A stretch of DNA of 13,650 nucleotides from L227-5C sp038209275 (GCA_038209275.1 JBBQXW010000200.1:1-13650), one strand, 5' to 3'; shown: positions 1 through 7,083, counted from the stretch's first letter. The notes: generated by a model from the sequence alone, not told the origin. Program-made: numbers and translations.

Positions 1-61
1 AAGTGTTTTTAATCAATCTTAGCATAAACGCAACTGATTTGTCGCAGTCAGGAGAACTGTT

Positions 62-475
62 ATGTCCCCTGTTCCATTAAAACGCATTTTAGTAGTAGAG
101 GATGAACCCGATATTCAGATGCTTATCAAAATGTCGCTTGAAGTATTGGGAGGTTATACCGTAAAAATCTGCTCGGACGGGCGCGAAGCACTGTCCGCAC
201 TCTCGGAGTTTAACCCGGATTTAATTCTGCTGGATTTCTCACTGCCGACCTGGGATGGCCTGACCGTCTTCAAGGTGCTTCGCAAAACGATGCAGAGTGC
301 TAATGTGCCAGTAGTTTTCCTGACAGGGCGGGTGCTTGACCGTGAGATGGAACGCTATGAGCAAATTGGTGCATTGGATATAATCAGTAAGCCCTTCAGT
401 CCCCGCAAGTTACCCGCCACCATCGCTGACATTTGGACTAAAGCGAGGGCGCGGCAACAACCCATTGCAGTCTAA
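62..475 (+). CDS. Single-domain response regulator (CheY-like receiver)
   Basis: This 137-residue cytoplasmic protein is a receiver domain with no output domain. The acidic pair E13-D14 follows the first strand (RILVVEDEPD). D58 (LILLDFSLP) is the phosphoacceptor, T88 (VVFLTGR) is the switch residue, and K110 (ISKPFSP) is the conserved lysine, so all catalytic positions are intact. The protein should accept phosphate from a histidine kinase that is not encoded here and act by protein-protein contact, or as a phosphorelay intermediate. The ATG is preceded by AGGAG at 50-54 with a 7-base gap, which supports this start. The gene converges with the MFS gene downstream, so they do not form an operon. 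The partner kinase and output cannot be inferred from this window. Confidence 0.93.
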   Translation: MSPVPLKRILVVEDEPDIQMLIKMSLEVLGGYTVKICSDGREALSALSEFNPDLILLDFSLPTWDGLTVFKVLRKTMQSANVPVVFLTGRVLDREMERYEQIGALDIISKPFSPRKLPATIADIWTKARARQQPIAV

Positions 476-531
476 TAAACAGGCAGTATTTGCTTTCGAG
501 CAATTTGTTGTGGGTAGCAGCAAGTTCGCAT

Positions 532-632
532 GTTACTACTAATATGGCTGTACTACAGGAAGATAGAGCAAAACCCTTTTTGAGAGTGAGTTTTTGTTCG
601 CGATTTCCTTAGTAGGGTATTGTGGTAGTAAC
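532..632. repeat. Imperfect ~100-bp palindrome between convergent genes
   Basis: GTTACTAC at 532-539 is the exact reverse complement of GTAGTAAC at 625-632. Reading inward, the two arms stay alignable with gaps: an ATA-containing segment, TACTA, AGGAA and CAAAA recur in the same order on opposite strands. The centre (about 575-600) is T-rich. No protein-coding signal is seen in 476-701. It may be a degenerate palindromic repeat or MITE remnant, or a structured RNA; the sequence alone does not decide. Confidence 0.4.
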
Positions 633-645
633 TACAGGGCTATGT

Positions 646-682
646 GTCCGCCTCGCGTGCGTGTGAGGCGGACTACCCTTTT
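646..682. terminator. Hairpin terminator between response regulator and MFS gene
   Basis: GTCCGCCTC (646-654) and GAGGCGGAC (665-673) form a perfect 9-bp GC-rich stem with a 10-base loop. It is followed by TACCC and TTTT on the plus strand. GGG at 637-639 could also pair with CCC at 676-678. It sits between two convergent 3' ends and may serve both, although the U-run is short in either direction. Confidence 0.5.
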
Positions 683-701
683 AAAATCTCCTTAGATAAT
701 T

Positions 702-1958
702 CTACTTGCCCTGGTTAACCGCAAAATGGCGCACCGCCGCTAAACCGATTGTGAGCGAGATAAGGCAACCCAGTACAACGGGAGGCCAGCCACCGCTTTG
801 CCAGAGCAAGCCCGGAATAAATCCCCCCAAACTGCCGCCGATATAGAAAAACATCTGGTAGAGCGAAACGGCGCTACCGCGTCCCTGCTCGGCGGTGACG
901 CTATCGCCGATATAGGCGTTGTTGGTAGATTGCGCCGCGAACATGCCAAAGCACAGTATAATCAGCCCGACAAAGACGATTGGCAACCAGGGCGCAAGGG
1001 TCAAAATCAGGCCAAAGCCCATCAGCGTTACGCCGAGCGCCATAATTCCGGGCCGTTCTAGTCGGTCACTGAGCCGTCCGCAAACCGGCGCAGAAATCAT
1101 GCCGATTAGATAGACCACAAACACAAAGCTGACTACTAAAGTCGAAAGATTAAAAGGCGGTCGGGTCAGATAATAGGGCAGATAAGTAAAGAGACCGATA
1201 AAGGGAAAGAAGATAGCCGGGCCAAGCACATACGCCGCCACCAGTCGCCGATTTTTGAAGCAAGCCATCAGGCCCGATAAATCGAGGCCACGCCCGGCGC
1301 GACTATTCGATGCAGCACGCACACGTAGCGCGAAATGTTGGGAAGTGGGCAGGTAACGCAACAAGGCAAAGCCGGACAATAAATTAATTGCCGCAAAGCT
1401 GAAAAAAGCGGCCCGCCATCCGGCAAATTCGGTGATTAAGCCACCTTGCAAGCGTCCCGTAAAGCCGCCCATCACGCTGGCGGCGGTATACCAGCCCACT
1501 ACCATGCCGCGCCGCCCCGAAAATTCCTCGTGCAAATAAGTAATAGTGGTAGCAATAAAACCGGGCAATAATAACCCCTGCCCGATGCGACAAATTATCA
1601 GGAAGGTAAAACTTGGGGCAAGACCACACAGCAGCGTCGGTAAAACCAACCCAAAAGTGCTACCAATAATTACCGGGCGGCGGCCTATTCGATCACTCAA
1701 TACACCGTAAAAAACGGCGCTGGCCGCGATTGCCAGCACCAAACTACTGATAGTCAGGCCCGCCTCGCTCGGCTGCAACCCAAAATCATGGCCGATTATC
1801 GGCAAAATCGGTTGAGTTGCATACATATTGGAAAAGATGGCAATCGTAGCCAGACAAAGCATTATCAGCGCCCGATTTTCGGAATAGGGCCGCGCCGCCA
1901 CTACCTCTACACTTGTATCAAACTTTCCTGCCTTCAAATAATCCTTCTGCATCGCCAT
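702..1958 (-). CDS. MFS transporter, YnfM-like drug/metabolite exporter family
   Basis: This 418-residue inner-membrane protein has the pattern of about 12 hydrophobic segments of the major facilitator superfamily. Motif A between TM2 and TM3 is clear at residues 85-94 (GVLSDRIGRR), and a related loop (GRLSDRLERP) lies in the second half. The segments TQPILPIIGHDFGL, TITYLHEEF and GGFTGRL resemble E. coli YnfM in order and spacing, which is the basis for the subfamily call. It probably exports a small molecule by proton exchange; the substrate is unknown. The ATG at 1958 has GGAAGGTGG about 10 bases upstream on the minus strand; a second ATG two codons later is possible. The gene diverges from a LysR-type regulator across 207 bp, so it is the likely regulatory target. 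Confidence 0.9.
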   Translation of the reverse strand: MAMQKDYLKAGKFDTSVEVVAARPYSENRALIMLCLATIAIFSNMYATQPILPIIGHDFGLQPSEAGLTISSLVLAIAASAVFYGVLSDRIGRRPVIIGSTFGLVLPTLLCGLAPSFTFLIICRIGQGLLLPGFIATTITYLHEEFSGRRGMVVGWYTAASVMGGFTGRLQGGLITEFAGWRAAFFSFAAINLLSGFALLRYLPTSQHFALRVRAASNSRAGRGLDLSGLMACFKNRRLVAAYVLGPAIFFPFIGLFTYLPYYLTRPPFNLSTLVVSFVFVVYLIGMISAPVCGRLSDRLERPGIMALGVTLMGFGLILTLAPWLPIVFVGLIILCFGMFAAQSTNNAYIGDSVTAEQGRGSAVSLYQMFFYIGGSLGGFIPGLLWQSGGWPPVVLGCLISLTIGLAAVRHFAVNQGK

Positions 1959-1999
1959 AAGTCCGTTTCCACCTTCCCTATTAATAGCCTTTATATTTC

Positions 2000-2036
2000 A
2001 GGTTTTAGTTTTTCCTTCAAGAAAAAACTAAAACTT
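2000..2036. promoter_or_regulatory. Dyad in lysR/MFS divergent intergenic region
   Basis: GTTTTAGTTTTT (2002-2013) and its perfect complement (2023-2034) flank a 9-base spacer. An outer A-T pair sits at 2000/2036. It lies between two divergent starts, so it is not a terminator for either gene, and its AT-rich arms are unlike an intrinsic terminator. An operator for the LysR regulator or a structured MFS leader are both possible. It is not a strict T-N11-A LTTR box. Confidence 0.35.
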
Positions 2037-2061
2037 AAAATAGTCATTCCAATTCTACGGC

Positions 2062-2090
2062 TTGTTAATCTATGCTGTCCAATATATAAT
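2062..2090 (+). promoter_or_regulatory. Candidate sigma70-type promoter for lysR gene
   Basis: TTGTTA (2062-2067) and TATAAT (2085-2090) are separated by exactly 17 bases. Transcription would start near 2097, giving a leader of about 70 bases that contains the heptanucleotide repeat next to the start codon. Confidence 0.6.
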
Positions 2091-2135
2091 TTGTACAGAG
2101 TTAATGTTTTTAGGCTATCAATTCTACTTGACATA

Positions 2136-2166
2136 AGAAACCAGAAACCAGAAACCAGAAACCAGA
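2136..2166 (+). repeat. Heptanucleotide tandem repeat (AGAAACC x4) at lysR start
   Basis: Four perfect copies of AGAAACC begin at 2136, 2143, 2150 and 2157. A partial AGA follows, and its last A is the A of the ATG at 2166. The array fills the place where a Shine-Dalgarno sequence would normally be, and no purine-rich GGAG-type site is seen. Such arrays vary in copy number by slipped-strand synthesis in other bacteria. Confidence 0.85.
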
Positions 2167-3065
2167 TGGAACTGCAACAGCTAAAATATTTTCAGACGGT
2201 AGCGCGGATGGAGCATTTTACGCGGGCGGCGGAAGTGCTTTATATTTCGCAACCTTCACTTAGTCGGGCGATTGGGCGGCTGGAAGAGGAATTGGGCGCG
2301 CCGCTTTTTGACCGGGAAGGGCGGCAGGTACGCCTTAATCGGCTGGGCCGGGCTTTTTTGCGACGGGTAGAACGGGCTTTTCACGAACTGGAAGAGGGCC
2401 AGCGCGAGTTGCAGGATTTGATTGGGCCGGAACGGGGACAGATAGCGCTGGCTTTTTTGCATACTGTTGGAGCGCGCTTGCTACCGGGCCTGTTGAGTGC
2501 GTTTCGGGCGCAACACCCGAACGTCAGCTTTCGGCTATTCCAAAATTCGGCGGGGGTAATGATGCAGCAATTGGAAACGGGCGAAATTGATTTGTGTATT
2601 GCCTCACCCATGTATGATAAGCCGGGCCTGGGCTGGGCTGAATTGATGACCGAAGAACTTTTTTTGGCTGTGCCATTGGGCCATCGGTTAGCCGAGCGCC
2701 ACAGCATCAAGTTGATTGAAGCGTCCAACGAATATTTTATCAGTTTGAAGCCGGGCTATGGGTTACGCAATATCGCCGACGCTTTGTGCCACGAAGCCGG
2801 ATTTGAACCAAAAGTCGCTTTTGAAGGCGAAGAAGTGACAACGGCACGGGGGCTGGTTGCGGCGGGGTTGGGCGTAGCGCTCGTACCGGCAATGGCCTGG
2901 CAGGGTGTAGCCGACCCCTTGCCGGTGCGCCTCCGTATTGAAGAGCCAATTTGTCAACGTACTATCGCCCTGGCCTGGGTTGAGGGTCGCTATCTTTCCG
3001 CCGCCGCCCAGCTTTTCCGCGAATTTGTAGTAGCTCATTTTGCCCAGCTTGAGATTGAAAAATAG
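2166..3065 (+). CDS. LysR-type transcriptional regulator
   Basis: This 299-residue protein has the full LTTR layout. Residues 1-60 are the winged helix-turn-helix (LKYFQTVARMEHFTRAAE, then QPSLSRAIGRLEEELG and LFDR). A linker helix follows, and from about residue 90 there is a periplasmic-binding-like effector domain (GQIALAFLHTVG onward). The reading frame is open upstream to about 1788, but family alignment places the start at the ATG at 2166, and 299 residues is the normal LTTR size. The gene diverges from an MFS exporter, so it probably controls that exporter and itself in response to a small molecule. There is no recognisable Shine-Dalgarno sequence; the start codon is abutted by a 7-bp tandem repeat. 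The effector is unknown. Confidence 0.93.
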   Translation: MELQQLKYFQTVARMEHFTRAAEVLYISQPSLSRAIGRLEEELGAPLFDREGRQVRLNRLGRAFLRRVERAFHELEEGQRELQDLIGPERGQIALAFLHTVGARLLPGLLSAFRAQHPNVSFRLFQNSAGVMMQQLETGEIDLCIASPMYDKPGLGWAELMTEELFLAVPLGHRLAERHSIKLIEASNEYFISLKPGYGLRNIADALCHEAGFEPKVAFEGEEVTTARGLVAAGLGVALVPAMAWQGVADPLPVRLRIEEPICQRTIALAWVEGRYLSAAAQLFREFVVAHFAQLEIEK

Positions 3066-3188
3066 CATGAACATGCTAAATTTTGAAAATAATGTAAATT
3101 TTGATATTTTGATAGAAGCATGAGAGTTAGTTTTTATTGTATTACCTAAATATTGTCTAAAGATTTTTTAAGATTTAGCTAAAGAATA

Positions 3189-3257
3189 TTGCTAATTTAA
3201 AAAGCTCAGCTATAATCTATAGTAAAGTTGCTTATATGTTTATATAGTGGGACTATA
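3189..3257 (+). promoter_or_regulatory. Promoter and dyad upstream of coiled-coil gene
   Basis: TTGCTA (3189-3194) and TATAAT (3211-3216) with a 16-base spacer form a candidate promoter. The -10 lies inside a small dyad, CTATA-ATC-TATAG (3210-3222). A second dyad, TATAGT-GGG-ACTATA (3243-3257), lies in the predicted leader of about 90 bases. The rest of 3066-3311 is AT-rich, and I see no gene in it. Confidence 0.45.
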
Positions 3258-3311
3258 GGGACAAGGGTTATTCTATTTACCAATATAGTTTTTACCACTT
3301 GGAGAAGAGAG

Positions 3312-3647
3312 ATGTTGTCCATCCAAAAAAACCGCTATGACCAGTTAGAAAAGCTTATGGAGCAAGCTTATGAGTTAATAACTGAATATCAGAATTATCT
3401 GCTTGTCACACAAAGCCCTAAAGAGAAGCTTAAGTTCAGGAGCGAACTGGAAGACACTCGCCAGTACCTCAAAGAGTTTAAAGCCGAATTGTCTGAATTG
3501 GAGAATGAGATAAAAAGTAATATATGTGATACCATGCATGTCTTCCTCAATAGCTACGATATTGCTATTAGTAATACATACATGGCGAGCATCGAAACTA
3601 TTACTACCCTCCTTCAACCCGCTCACGGGTTAGAGATGGATGTCTGA
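3312..3647 (+). CDS. Small coiled-coil protein of unknown function
   Basis: This 111-residue protein is predicted cytoplasmic, with no signal peptide or membrane segment. Residues 5-70 are rich in Glu, Lys, Leu and Tyr with heptad-like spacing (YDQLEKLMEQAYELITEYQ, then KEKLKFRSELEDTRQYLKEF and LSELENEI), which suggests two amphipathic helices joined by a TQSP turn, i.e. a helical hairpin. Residues 71-111 are less charged, end in TTLLQPAHGLEMDV, and may form a third helix. The ATG at 3312 has GGAG at 3301-3304 with a 7-base gap. A TTG at 3228 in the same frame is less likely. The helical part is reminiscent of small adaptor modules seen at the N-termini of STAND or TIR-type proteins, but that is an impression and not a homology result. 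The gene is monocistronic, with its own promoter and terminator. Confidence 0.75.
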   Translation: MLSIQKNRYDQLEKLMEQAYELITEYQNYLLVTQSPKEKLKFRSELEDTRQYLKEFKAELSELENEIKSNICDTMHVFLNSYDIAISNTYMASIETITTLLQPAHGLEMDV

Positions 3648-3660
3648 TATAAGAAAAGGA

Positions 3661-3701
3661 ATTTTCATCTGTCATTTGATATGACAGATGAAAACTTTTT
3701 T
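3661..3701 (+). terminator. Strong intrinsic terminator after coiled-coil gene
   Basis: TTTTCATCTGTCA (3662-3674) pairs perfectly with TGACAGATGAAAA (3682-3694). One further T-A pair closes a 5-base loop, giving a 14-bp stem, and a run of six T follows at 3696-3701. It begins 14 bases after the stop codon, so it insulates the small gene from the sucrose unit downstream. Confidence 0.9.
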
Positions 3702-3746
3702 GTGGAAAAGCAGAACCAGGATGGGTTGTTTACCACACTCTTAAGG

Positions 3747-3766
3747 TTTTAGAAGCGCTTCCAAAA
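3747..3766. promoter_or_regulatory. LacI-family operator palindrome
   Basis: TTTTAGAAGCGCTTCCAAAA is a 20-bp palindrome with a single mismatched pair, centred on the CG at 3756/3757. The core GAAGCGCTTC matches the central-CG half-sites typical of LacI-family operators. It lies about 190 bp upstream of the adjacent lacI-type gene and about 90 bp upstream of the proposed -35, so it is probably an autoregulatory site that also controls the amylosucrase gene. Confidence 0.7.
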
Positions 3767-3847
3767 AATTTATAGATTACAAAAAATTCACAAATCTAAA
3801 ATTTAGCCTGGAAACCTTTTCTTGTAGCACAAAAACTTGAAAAGAAC

Positions 3848-3876
3848 TTTACAGAGTGCTATCCTTATGCTAAGAT
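3848..3876 (+). promoter_or_regulatory. Candidate promoter for lacI-amylosucrase operon
   Basis: TTTACA (3848-3853) and TAAGAT (3871-3876) have a 17-base spacer. TTGAAA (3837-3842) with TATCCT (3860-3865), also 17 bases apart, is an overlapping alternative. Either would start transcription just ahead of the second operator-like site. Confidence 0.4.
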
Positions 3877-3895
3877 GGCATTGCTCAATTGTTAT

Positions 3896-3919
3896 TGCTT
3901 GGAACTGTTTCCATAAGCA
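3896..3919. promoter_or_regulatory. Second operator-like dyad near lacI start
   Basis: GGAACTGTTTCC (3901-3912) has 4-bp inverted arms GGAA/TTCC. It is embedded between TGCTT (3896-3900) and AAGCA (3915-3919), which are also inverted but on a centre offset by 1 bp. It resembles a degenerate LacI-family site just downstream of the predicted transcription start, where a bound repressor could block elongation. Its centre is about 150 bp from the stronger operator, so looping is possible. Confidence 0.4.
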
Positions 3920-3954
3920 AAAAGCACGTCAGTAAGTTACTACAGTGGAGTTCT

Positions 3955-4989
3955 ATGGCAGTAACGATTTATGATGTGGCGCGAGTCGCCGGAGTTGGTA
4001 TTGGCACAGTTTCAAGGGTGCTTAATCAGAGTCAGTCGGTCAAAAGTAGCACTCGTGAGAAAGTTTTAAGTGCTATTGCTGCCCTAAATTATACGCCCGA
4101 CCCGATTGCCCGTAGCATGATAATAAAGCGCACCGATGCTATCGGCGTAATCGTGCCGTTCTTTTACCGACCCTTCTCGGTGGAAGTGTTGCGCGGCGTT
4201 GCTACCGCCACTACGCGATTGGGACAAGAATTGGTGGTGTTCAATGTTGAAACTAACGAGCAGCGCGACCATTATTTCACCCGCCTGCCCATGCGCCGCC
4301 GCGTAGATGGCTTGATAATAATTTCTTTGGCTCCCGATGATGAGATTGCGATCACTTTTGCCGAAGCCGGATTGCCCGCTGTGCTGGTAGATACTTATAG
4401 CCCGCTTCTGACTTCGCTGGTTATCAATAATGTTGAAGGCGCTTACCGGGCAGTCAAATCGCTGGCTGAAAAAGGCCATCGCCGCATCGGTTTTATCAAT
4501 GGCGTAATCGAAGGCAATTTTAAATTTAACCAGGCCAATGACCGCCTGATTGGAGTACATCGCGCCCTGGCCGATGCTGGCATAGTTTTTGACCCGGAAC
4601 TTATGGTAACGGCGGAATGGAGTCGGGCGGGCGGCAGACAAGCTACTCACCAGCTTTTGAATCTAAAGGAACCGCCCACTGCTATTTTTGCGGCTTCGGA
4701 TATTCAGGCGCTGGGGGTGCTTGAGACCGCGCGACAGCTTAATCTGGCCGTGCCGGAAGCGCTTTCGATTATCGGCTTTGATGGCATCGAATTATCCGAA
4801 TTGCTTGAACTCAGCACTATGCAGCAGCCACTACACCTGATGGGGGAACTAGGGGTCACTAAACTGATGGAACATTTAGCGGATACGAAAAAATCGCCCG
4901 AACTAATTCGGCTTGATACTTCGCTATTGGAGCGCCGCACTACTGCTACCCTAAAATCTGCTTCTAAATCTGCTTCTATAAAAATATAA
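3955..4989 (+). CDS. LacI-family transcriptional repressor of sucrose unit
   Basis: This 344-residue protein has the normal LacI size. Residues 2-25 form the helix-turn-helix (VTIYDVARVAGVGIGTVSRVLN), and residues 45-60 (LNYTPDPIARSMIIKR) are the hinge region. From residue 61 (DAIGVIVPFF) a two-lobed sugar-binding-type effector domain extends to the C-terminus, with the signatures AIFAASDIQALGVLE and IIGFDGIELSELL. The ATG at 3955 has GGAG at 3947-3950 with a tight 4-base gap. A TTG at 3889 in the same frame would add 22 residues before the helix-turn-helix and is unlikely. The gene is 24 bp ahead of the amylosucrase gene and downstream of LacI-type operators, so it most likely represses the operon and is released by sucrose or a product of it. 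The actual inducer is inferred from context only. Confidence 0.93.
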   Translation: MAVTIYDVARVAGVGIGTVSRVLNQSQSVKSSTREKVLSAIAALNYTPDPIARSMIIKRTDAIGVIVPFFYRPFSVEVLRGVATATTRLGQELVVFNVETNEQRDHYFTRLPMRRRVDGLIIISLAPDDEIAITFAEAGLPAVLVDTYSPLLTSLVINNVEGAYRAVKSLAEKGHRRIGFINGVIEGNFKFNQANDRLIGVHRALADAGIVFDPELMVTAEWSRAGGRQATHQLLNLKEPPTAIFAASDIQALGVLETARQLNLAVPEALSIIGFDGIELSELLELSTMQQPLHLMGELGVTKLMEHLADTKKSPELIRLDTSLLERRTTATLKSASKSASIKI

Positions 4990-5013
4990 GTGAGGATGGG
5001 AACTTCTTAGGCA

Positions 5014-7014
5014 ATGCAAAATATCTTCTATATGCCATCGGCAACTCAGGTTGCCTTTCGGGAATTAAAGCATTACCTTGAACCAAAGCTGGCTGGTCTA
5101 TGCGAACGCGATACAGATATTTTTTTATTGCGGCTCGAACGCTATTTTGCCGATTTTTACGATTCTTTTGCACGCCTTTATCAACAACACGCTAATTTTG
5201 ACGAGCAATTGAAAGCGATTGGGCAGCAAATGGTCGAGTATTATCTGGCCCGCTCCACTCAACTAAGGCAGCTCGACCTGGAACGCGAAATTACGCCCGA
5301 TTGGTTTCAGCGTGAAACGATGGTTGGCGGTATCTACTATGTGAATCTTTTTAGTGGAAATTTGCAGGGAATACGCGACCATCTGGATTATATTCGCGAA
5401 CTGGAACTAAACTACATCCATCTGATGCCCTTGCTCAAGCCCCGACCCGACCCAAACGATGGCGGTTACGCCGTTGAAGATTATTGCGAGGTCAACCCCG
5501 AACTTGGCTCGATGAACGATTTGGAGCAACTGGCGAACGAATTGCGCTCTAGCGGCATTAGCCTGTGCATTGATTTGGTGGTCAACCACACCGCTAAAGA
5601 GCATGAATGGGCCAAACGTGCCAGGGTGGGCGACCCGGAATACCTGGATTATTACCTGACTTTTGATGACCGCGCCTTGCCAGATGCCTACGAAAAAACC
5701 TTGCCCGATGTTTTTCCAGATTTTAAGCCGGGCAATTTTACTTACTACCCCGATATGGCTGGCACTGGCAAATGGGTCTGGACGACCTTTAACGAATATC
5801 AGTGGGATTTGAATTATACCAACCCATCCGTTTTTCGCGGAATGTTGGGCTACATGCTCTTTTTGGCAAACCGGGGCGTGGATGTGTTGCGACTGGACGC
5901 TGTTCCTTTTATGTGGAAGCGCATGGGAACGGATTGCCAGAACCAGCCCGAAGTTCACGATTTGGTACAGGCTTTCCGGGCGGTAATGCGGATAGTTGCG
6001 CCCGGCCTGATTTTCAAGGCAGAAGCGATTGTGCCACCCGATAAACTGGTAAATTATCTGGGTACAGGCCGCCACGCCGGGAAAGAATGTGAAATTGCCT
6101 ACAATAATTCTCTGATGGTACTGCTGTGGAGCAGCCTTGCCAGCCGCAAAGTAGCCCTGATGACCCACTCGCTGCGGCAGATGCCGCCCATCCCGACTGG
6201 CAGTACCTGGATTACTTATGTGCGCTGCCACGACGATATTGGCTGGGCTGTTACCGACGAGAACGCCGGGGCAGTTGGCGAAAGCGGCTTTTTGCACCGC
6301 CAGTTCCTCAACCAGTTCTATTCCGGCATTTTCCCCGATACATTTGGACGAGGCGAGGTTTTCCAGTTTAACCCCGAAACTGGCGATGGTCGTATCAGTG
6401 GCATGACTGCGTCGCTGGCGGGTTTAGAAAAAGCGTTAGAGGAGGCCAATCCCGCCGAGATTGACCTTTCGATTCGGCGTATATTGCTACTTTATAGCGT
6501 GATTTTCTCGTTCGGTGGTATTCCGCTAATTTATATGGGCGATGAACTGGGTCTGCTCAATGATTGGAGTTACCGTGATAATCCGCTAAAAGCCGAAGAT
6601 AATCGCTGGCTGCACCGGCCTTTTATGGATTGGGCCAAAGCTACCAAGCGTTGTGAGATAGCTACGCTGACAGGTCGTATCTACAAAGGCATCAGTGATT
6701 TGATCAAGGCCCGCAAACGCAACCATATTTTGCATGGTAGCGCCCTGGTCGAGCCTTTGTGGACGGACAATCCGCACATTTTTGCCTACTTGCGCCAGCA
6801 TCCCGCCGGAAAATTAATAGCCTTGTGCAATTTTTCCGAAGCCACGCAATCGGTTAACGCCGATGTACTCTGGCACAACGGGTTTCACGCCGATTTCTGC
6901 GACGTTTCACACCCTCACAATTCTCCAGTAGCGTTAGCCGACAATCGCATTTGGCTCGAACCCTATCAATTTATCTGGATAGCCGATGCCGATTTGCGCC
7001 GCCCTGAGTTTTAA
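5014..7014 (+). CDS. Amylosucrase-type GH13 glucosyltransferase
   Basis: This 666-residue protein is a GH13 subfamily 4 enzyme. Amylosucrase builds alpha-1,4-glucan from the glucosyl part of sucrose and releases fructose; close relatives hydrolyse sucrose instead. Against the Neisseria polysaccharea enzyme from memory, the key residues are present: nucleophile D295 (VLRLDAV), acid/base E337 (FKAEAIV), stabiliser D407 (RCHDDIGW), and the sucrose-pocket Asp/Arg pair D149 (NDGGYAV) and R531 (AEDNRW). The helical N-domain (1 to about 95), the barrel and the B' segment after HDD (about 409-490) are all there, and the length is close to the family norm. There is no signal peptide, so it acts in the cytoplasm. 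A stop at 5008-5010 excludes upstream starts. GAGG lies 18 bases from the ATG, so translation may be coupled to lacI; M7 at 5032 is an alternative start. Synthesis versus hydrolysis cannot be decided here. Confidence 0.93.
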   Translation: MQNIFYMPSATQVAFRELKHYLEPKLAGLCERDTDIFLLRLERYFADFYDSFARLYQQHANFDEQLKAIGQQMVEYYLARSTQLRQLDLEREITPDWFQRETMVGGIYYVNLFSGNLQGIRDHLDYIRELELNYIHLMPLLKPRPDPNDGGYAVEDYCEVNPELGSMNDLEQLANELRSSGISLCIDLVVNHTAKEHEWAKRARVGDPEYLDYYLTFDDRALPDAYEKTLPDVFPDFKPGNFTYYPDMAGTGKWVWTTFNEYQWDLNYTNPSVFRGMLGYMLFLANRGVDVLRLDAVPFMWKRMGTDCQNQPEVHDLVQAFRAVMRIVAPGLIFKAEAIVPPDKLVNYLGTGRHAGKECEIAYNNSLMVLLWSSLASRKVALMTHSLRQMPPIPTGSTWITYVRCHDDIGWAVTDENAGAVGESGFLHRQFLNQFYSGIFPDTFGRGEVFQFNPETGDGRISGMTASLAGLEKALEEANPAEIDLSIRRILLLYSVIFSFGGIPLIYMGDELGLLNDWSYRDNPLKAEDNRWLHRPFMDWAKATKRCEIATLTGRIYKGISDLIKARKRNHILHGSALVEPLWTDNPHIFAYLRQHPAGKLIALCNFSEATQSVNADVLWHNGFHADFCDVSHPHNSPVALADNRIWLEPYQFIWIADADLRRPEF

Positions 7015-7033
7015 GTTTTGAATTAAGAAAGCA

Positions 7034-7063
7034 CACAGATGAACACAGAGAACCACAGATGAA
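7034..7063 (+). repeat. Decanucleotide tandem repeat (CACAGATGAA x3)
   Basis: Three 10-base units begin at 7034, 7044 and 7054. The first and third are identical (CACAGATGAA) and the middle one is CACAGAGAAC. The repeat lies just past the amylosucrase stop codon and has no coding role. Confidence 0.7.
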
Positions 7064-7069
7064 TTATAA

Positions 7070-7083
7070 TTCAAAATTCAAAA
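7070..7083 (-). repeat. Two copies of heptamer TTCAAAA (TTTTGAA on minus)
   Basis: TTCAAAA occurs at 7070-7076 and 7077-7083. On the minus strand this is the same TTTTGAA heptamer that forms the five-copy array upstream of tyrS at 11434-11468. A single TTTTGAA also occurs at 7016-7022. Confidence 0.7.

Noticed and set aside
1788..2165. Upstream N-terminal extension of the LysR frame
   Set aside because: It is antisense to the MFS start and contains the tandem repeat; the LTTR family alignment begins at the ATG at 2166, giving the standard length.
3889..3954. TTG start adding 22 residues to the LacI protein
   Set aside because: The extension overlaps the operator-like dyad, and LacI proteins begin directly with the helix-turn-helix. 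The ATG at 3955 has its own ribosome-binding site.
4084..4650. Open frame of 188 codons on the minus strand
   Set aside because: It is antisense to the LacI-family gene with no family resemblance; the sense frame is clearly the real gene.
5407..6297. Long open frame (296 codons) on the minus strand
   Set aside because: It lies wholly inside the amylosucrase gene, whose catalytic motifs are intact. The antisense product has no recognisable domain and is a shadow of codon bias.
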